Shown here piece after piece: positions 29,069 to 29,875 of a stretch of DNA of 29,875 bases. Origin of the DNA: an uncultured Clostridia bacterium. GTDB lineage: Bacteria > Bacillota > Clostridia > UBA1381. The stretch lies in assembly GCA_910579415.1 (NCBI GenBank), contig CAJTUY010000004.1:1-29875 (forward strand), written 5' to 3'. Under the pieces are notes generated by a model, which was not told where the DNA came from, ran no database searches, and worked only from the letters and a program-made list of their open reading frames with translations. A program made the position numbers and the translations under genes. The first letter of the stretch is position 1; the number at the start of each line of letters is the position of its first letter.

Positions 29069-29875
29069 ATGGGGAAATCAACAAACCAAAAGCTTAAAAT
29101 ACTGTATATAATGCAGTTCTTAAATGATAATACAGACGAAGAACATGCGGTTTCAATGAATGACATAATTTCTATGCTTTCACAGAGGGGCATAACTGCT
29201 GAGCGTAAAAGCATTTATGACGATATAGAAATGCTGAAACTGTTCGGAATGGATATTCTGAGCAGGCGCAGTGACCCGAAAGGCTATTATATCGCTTCGC
29301 GTGATTTTGAGCTTCCCGAACTTAAGCTTTTAGTTGACGCGGTGCAGTCATCAAAGTTTATTACAGAAAAGAAATCGCGCGAACTTATTGCTAAAATCGA
29401 GAGGCTGGCAGGACGCTATCAGGCGCATGAACTGCAAAGTCAGGTTGTAGTATCCGACAGGATAAAAACTATGAATGAAAGTATATATTATAATGTAGAT
29501 AAAATTCATTCCGCAATATCCCAAAATTCAAAAATCAGCTTTAAATACTGTGAATGGACAACGGAAAAACGTCTTGAACCAAAGAAAAACGGAGAAAAAT
29601 ATGTTGTAAGTCCGTGTGTTTTAACATGGGATAATGAAAATTATTATTTAATTGGTTATGACAGCGGTTCGGAACAAGTCCGTCATTACAGGGTTGATAA
29701 AATGCTGTCTATTGAACTTTCGGACGAACCGCGTGACGGAAAAGAATGTTTTGAAAAATTTGATATTGCTATGTTTTCGCGTAAAACCTTCGGTATGTTT
29801 GCCGGAAGTGAGCGTGAAATTGAAATACAGTTTTCCAATACTCTGATTGGCGTTGTGATGGATAGGTTCGGAAGT
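29069..29875 (+). CDS. WYL-domain transcriptional regulator (3' end outside window)
   Basis: The open frame runs from ATG 29069 to the last base without a stop; 269 residues are seen. The N-terminal winged helix-turn-helix (about 1-70, MGKSTNQKLKILYIMQFL then SMNDIISMLSQRGITAERKSIYDDIEMLK) is the usual HTH_11 of YafY-type proteins. A linker helix follows. The WYL region (about 150-225) has ISFKYCEWTTEKR, VVSPCVLTWDNENYYLIGYDSG and VRHYRVDKMLSIEL; the canonical WYL triplet reads YYL here. WYL domains bind small ligands or nucleic acids to control gene expression. The gene probably regulates the lipoprotein or linked sugar functions. The missing C-terminus cannot be judged. Confidence 0.85.
   Translation, partial: MGKSTNQKLKILYIMQFLNDNTDEEHAVSMNDIISMLSQRGITAERKSIYDDIEMLKLFGMDILSRRSDPKGYYIASRDFELPELKLLVDAVQSSKFITEKKSRELIAKIERLAGRYQAHELQSQVVVSDRIKTMNESIYYNVDKIHSAISQNSKISFKYCEWTTEKRLEPKKNGEKYVVSPCVLTWDNENYYLIGYDSGSEQVRHYRVDKMLSIELSDEPRDGKECFEKFDIAMFSRKTFGMFAGSEREIEIQFSNTLIGVVMDRFGS

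Overview
The window looks like chromosomal DNA from a Gram-positive, anaerobic-type Clostridia (Bacillota) bacterium. It is moderately AT-rich, with strong GGAGG-type ribosome sites, several TTG/GTG starts, S-layer-homology (SLH) cell-wall anchoring, a yggS-sepF-ylmH-divIVA division cluster and an mreB/mbl-fabZ pairing. There is no prophage, IS element or CRISPR. Nearly everything from base 1 to about 26,630 is on the minus strand; nfo, a lipoprotein gene and a WYL regulator at the right end are on the plus strand. The ends look like arbitrary cuts: the left end appears to lie in the leader of a leftward rRNA operon and the right end cuts a regulator gene.

Layout, right to left along the minus-strand units. 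(i) A tRNA-Val/tRNA-Asp pair (27.6-27.9 kb) has a perfect consensus promoter and terminator. (ii) The ABC-F ATPase and nfo (endonuclease IV) diverge from two fully interleaved promoters at about 26.68 kb. (iii) A tight three-gene unit at 21.5-24.9 kb encodes a ThyX-like protein that lacks the ThyX motif, an SLH-anchored GH26-like glycosidase and a metal-dependent amidohydrolase. (iv) mreB/mbl, fabZ, a TrmN6-type methyltransferase, rsmI, a 95-residue protein and a cysteine-rich membrane peptide end at a terminator near 17.8 kb. (v) Next come an amidase-6 domain protein, a heterodimeric ABC exporter and a patatin phospholipase. (vi) An HlyD-like protein precedes yggS, sepF, ylmH and divIVA. (vii) A secreted protein, ABC ATPase, permease, histidine kinase and response regulator form a cell-envelope stress type module followed by mnmA. 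The response regulator is frameshifted inside its receiver domain. (viii) An SLH-anchored rhamnogalacturonan acetylesterase-like enzyme, a bare SLH protein and a 33-residue membrane peptide end at a terminator, followed by the rRNA promoter.

Themes. Three SLH proteins, two with carbohydrate-active domains, suggest a plant-polysaccharide-degrading (gut or rumen) lifestyle. A sugar-binding lipoprotein and WYL regulator fit that picture. Housekeeping functions cover cell shape and division, tRNA and rRNA modification and base-excision repair.

Points most worth checking: the near-tandem 25-26 bp duplication that frameshifts the response regulator; the ThyX-fold protein without its catalytic motif; the Shine-Dalgarno-sequestering inverted repeat before the Cys-rich gene; an ABC-F protein whose second ATP site has lost both the Walker A lysine and the Walker B glutamate; and a pair of related inverted-repeat elements just after the stop codons of mnmA and the ABC-F gene.
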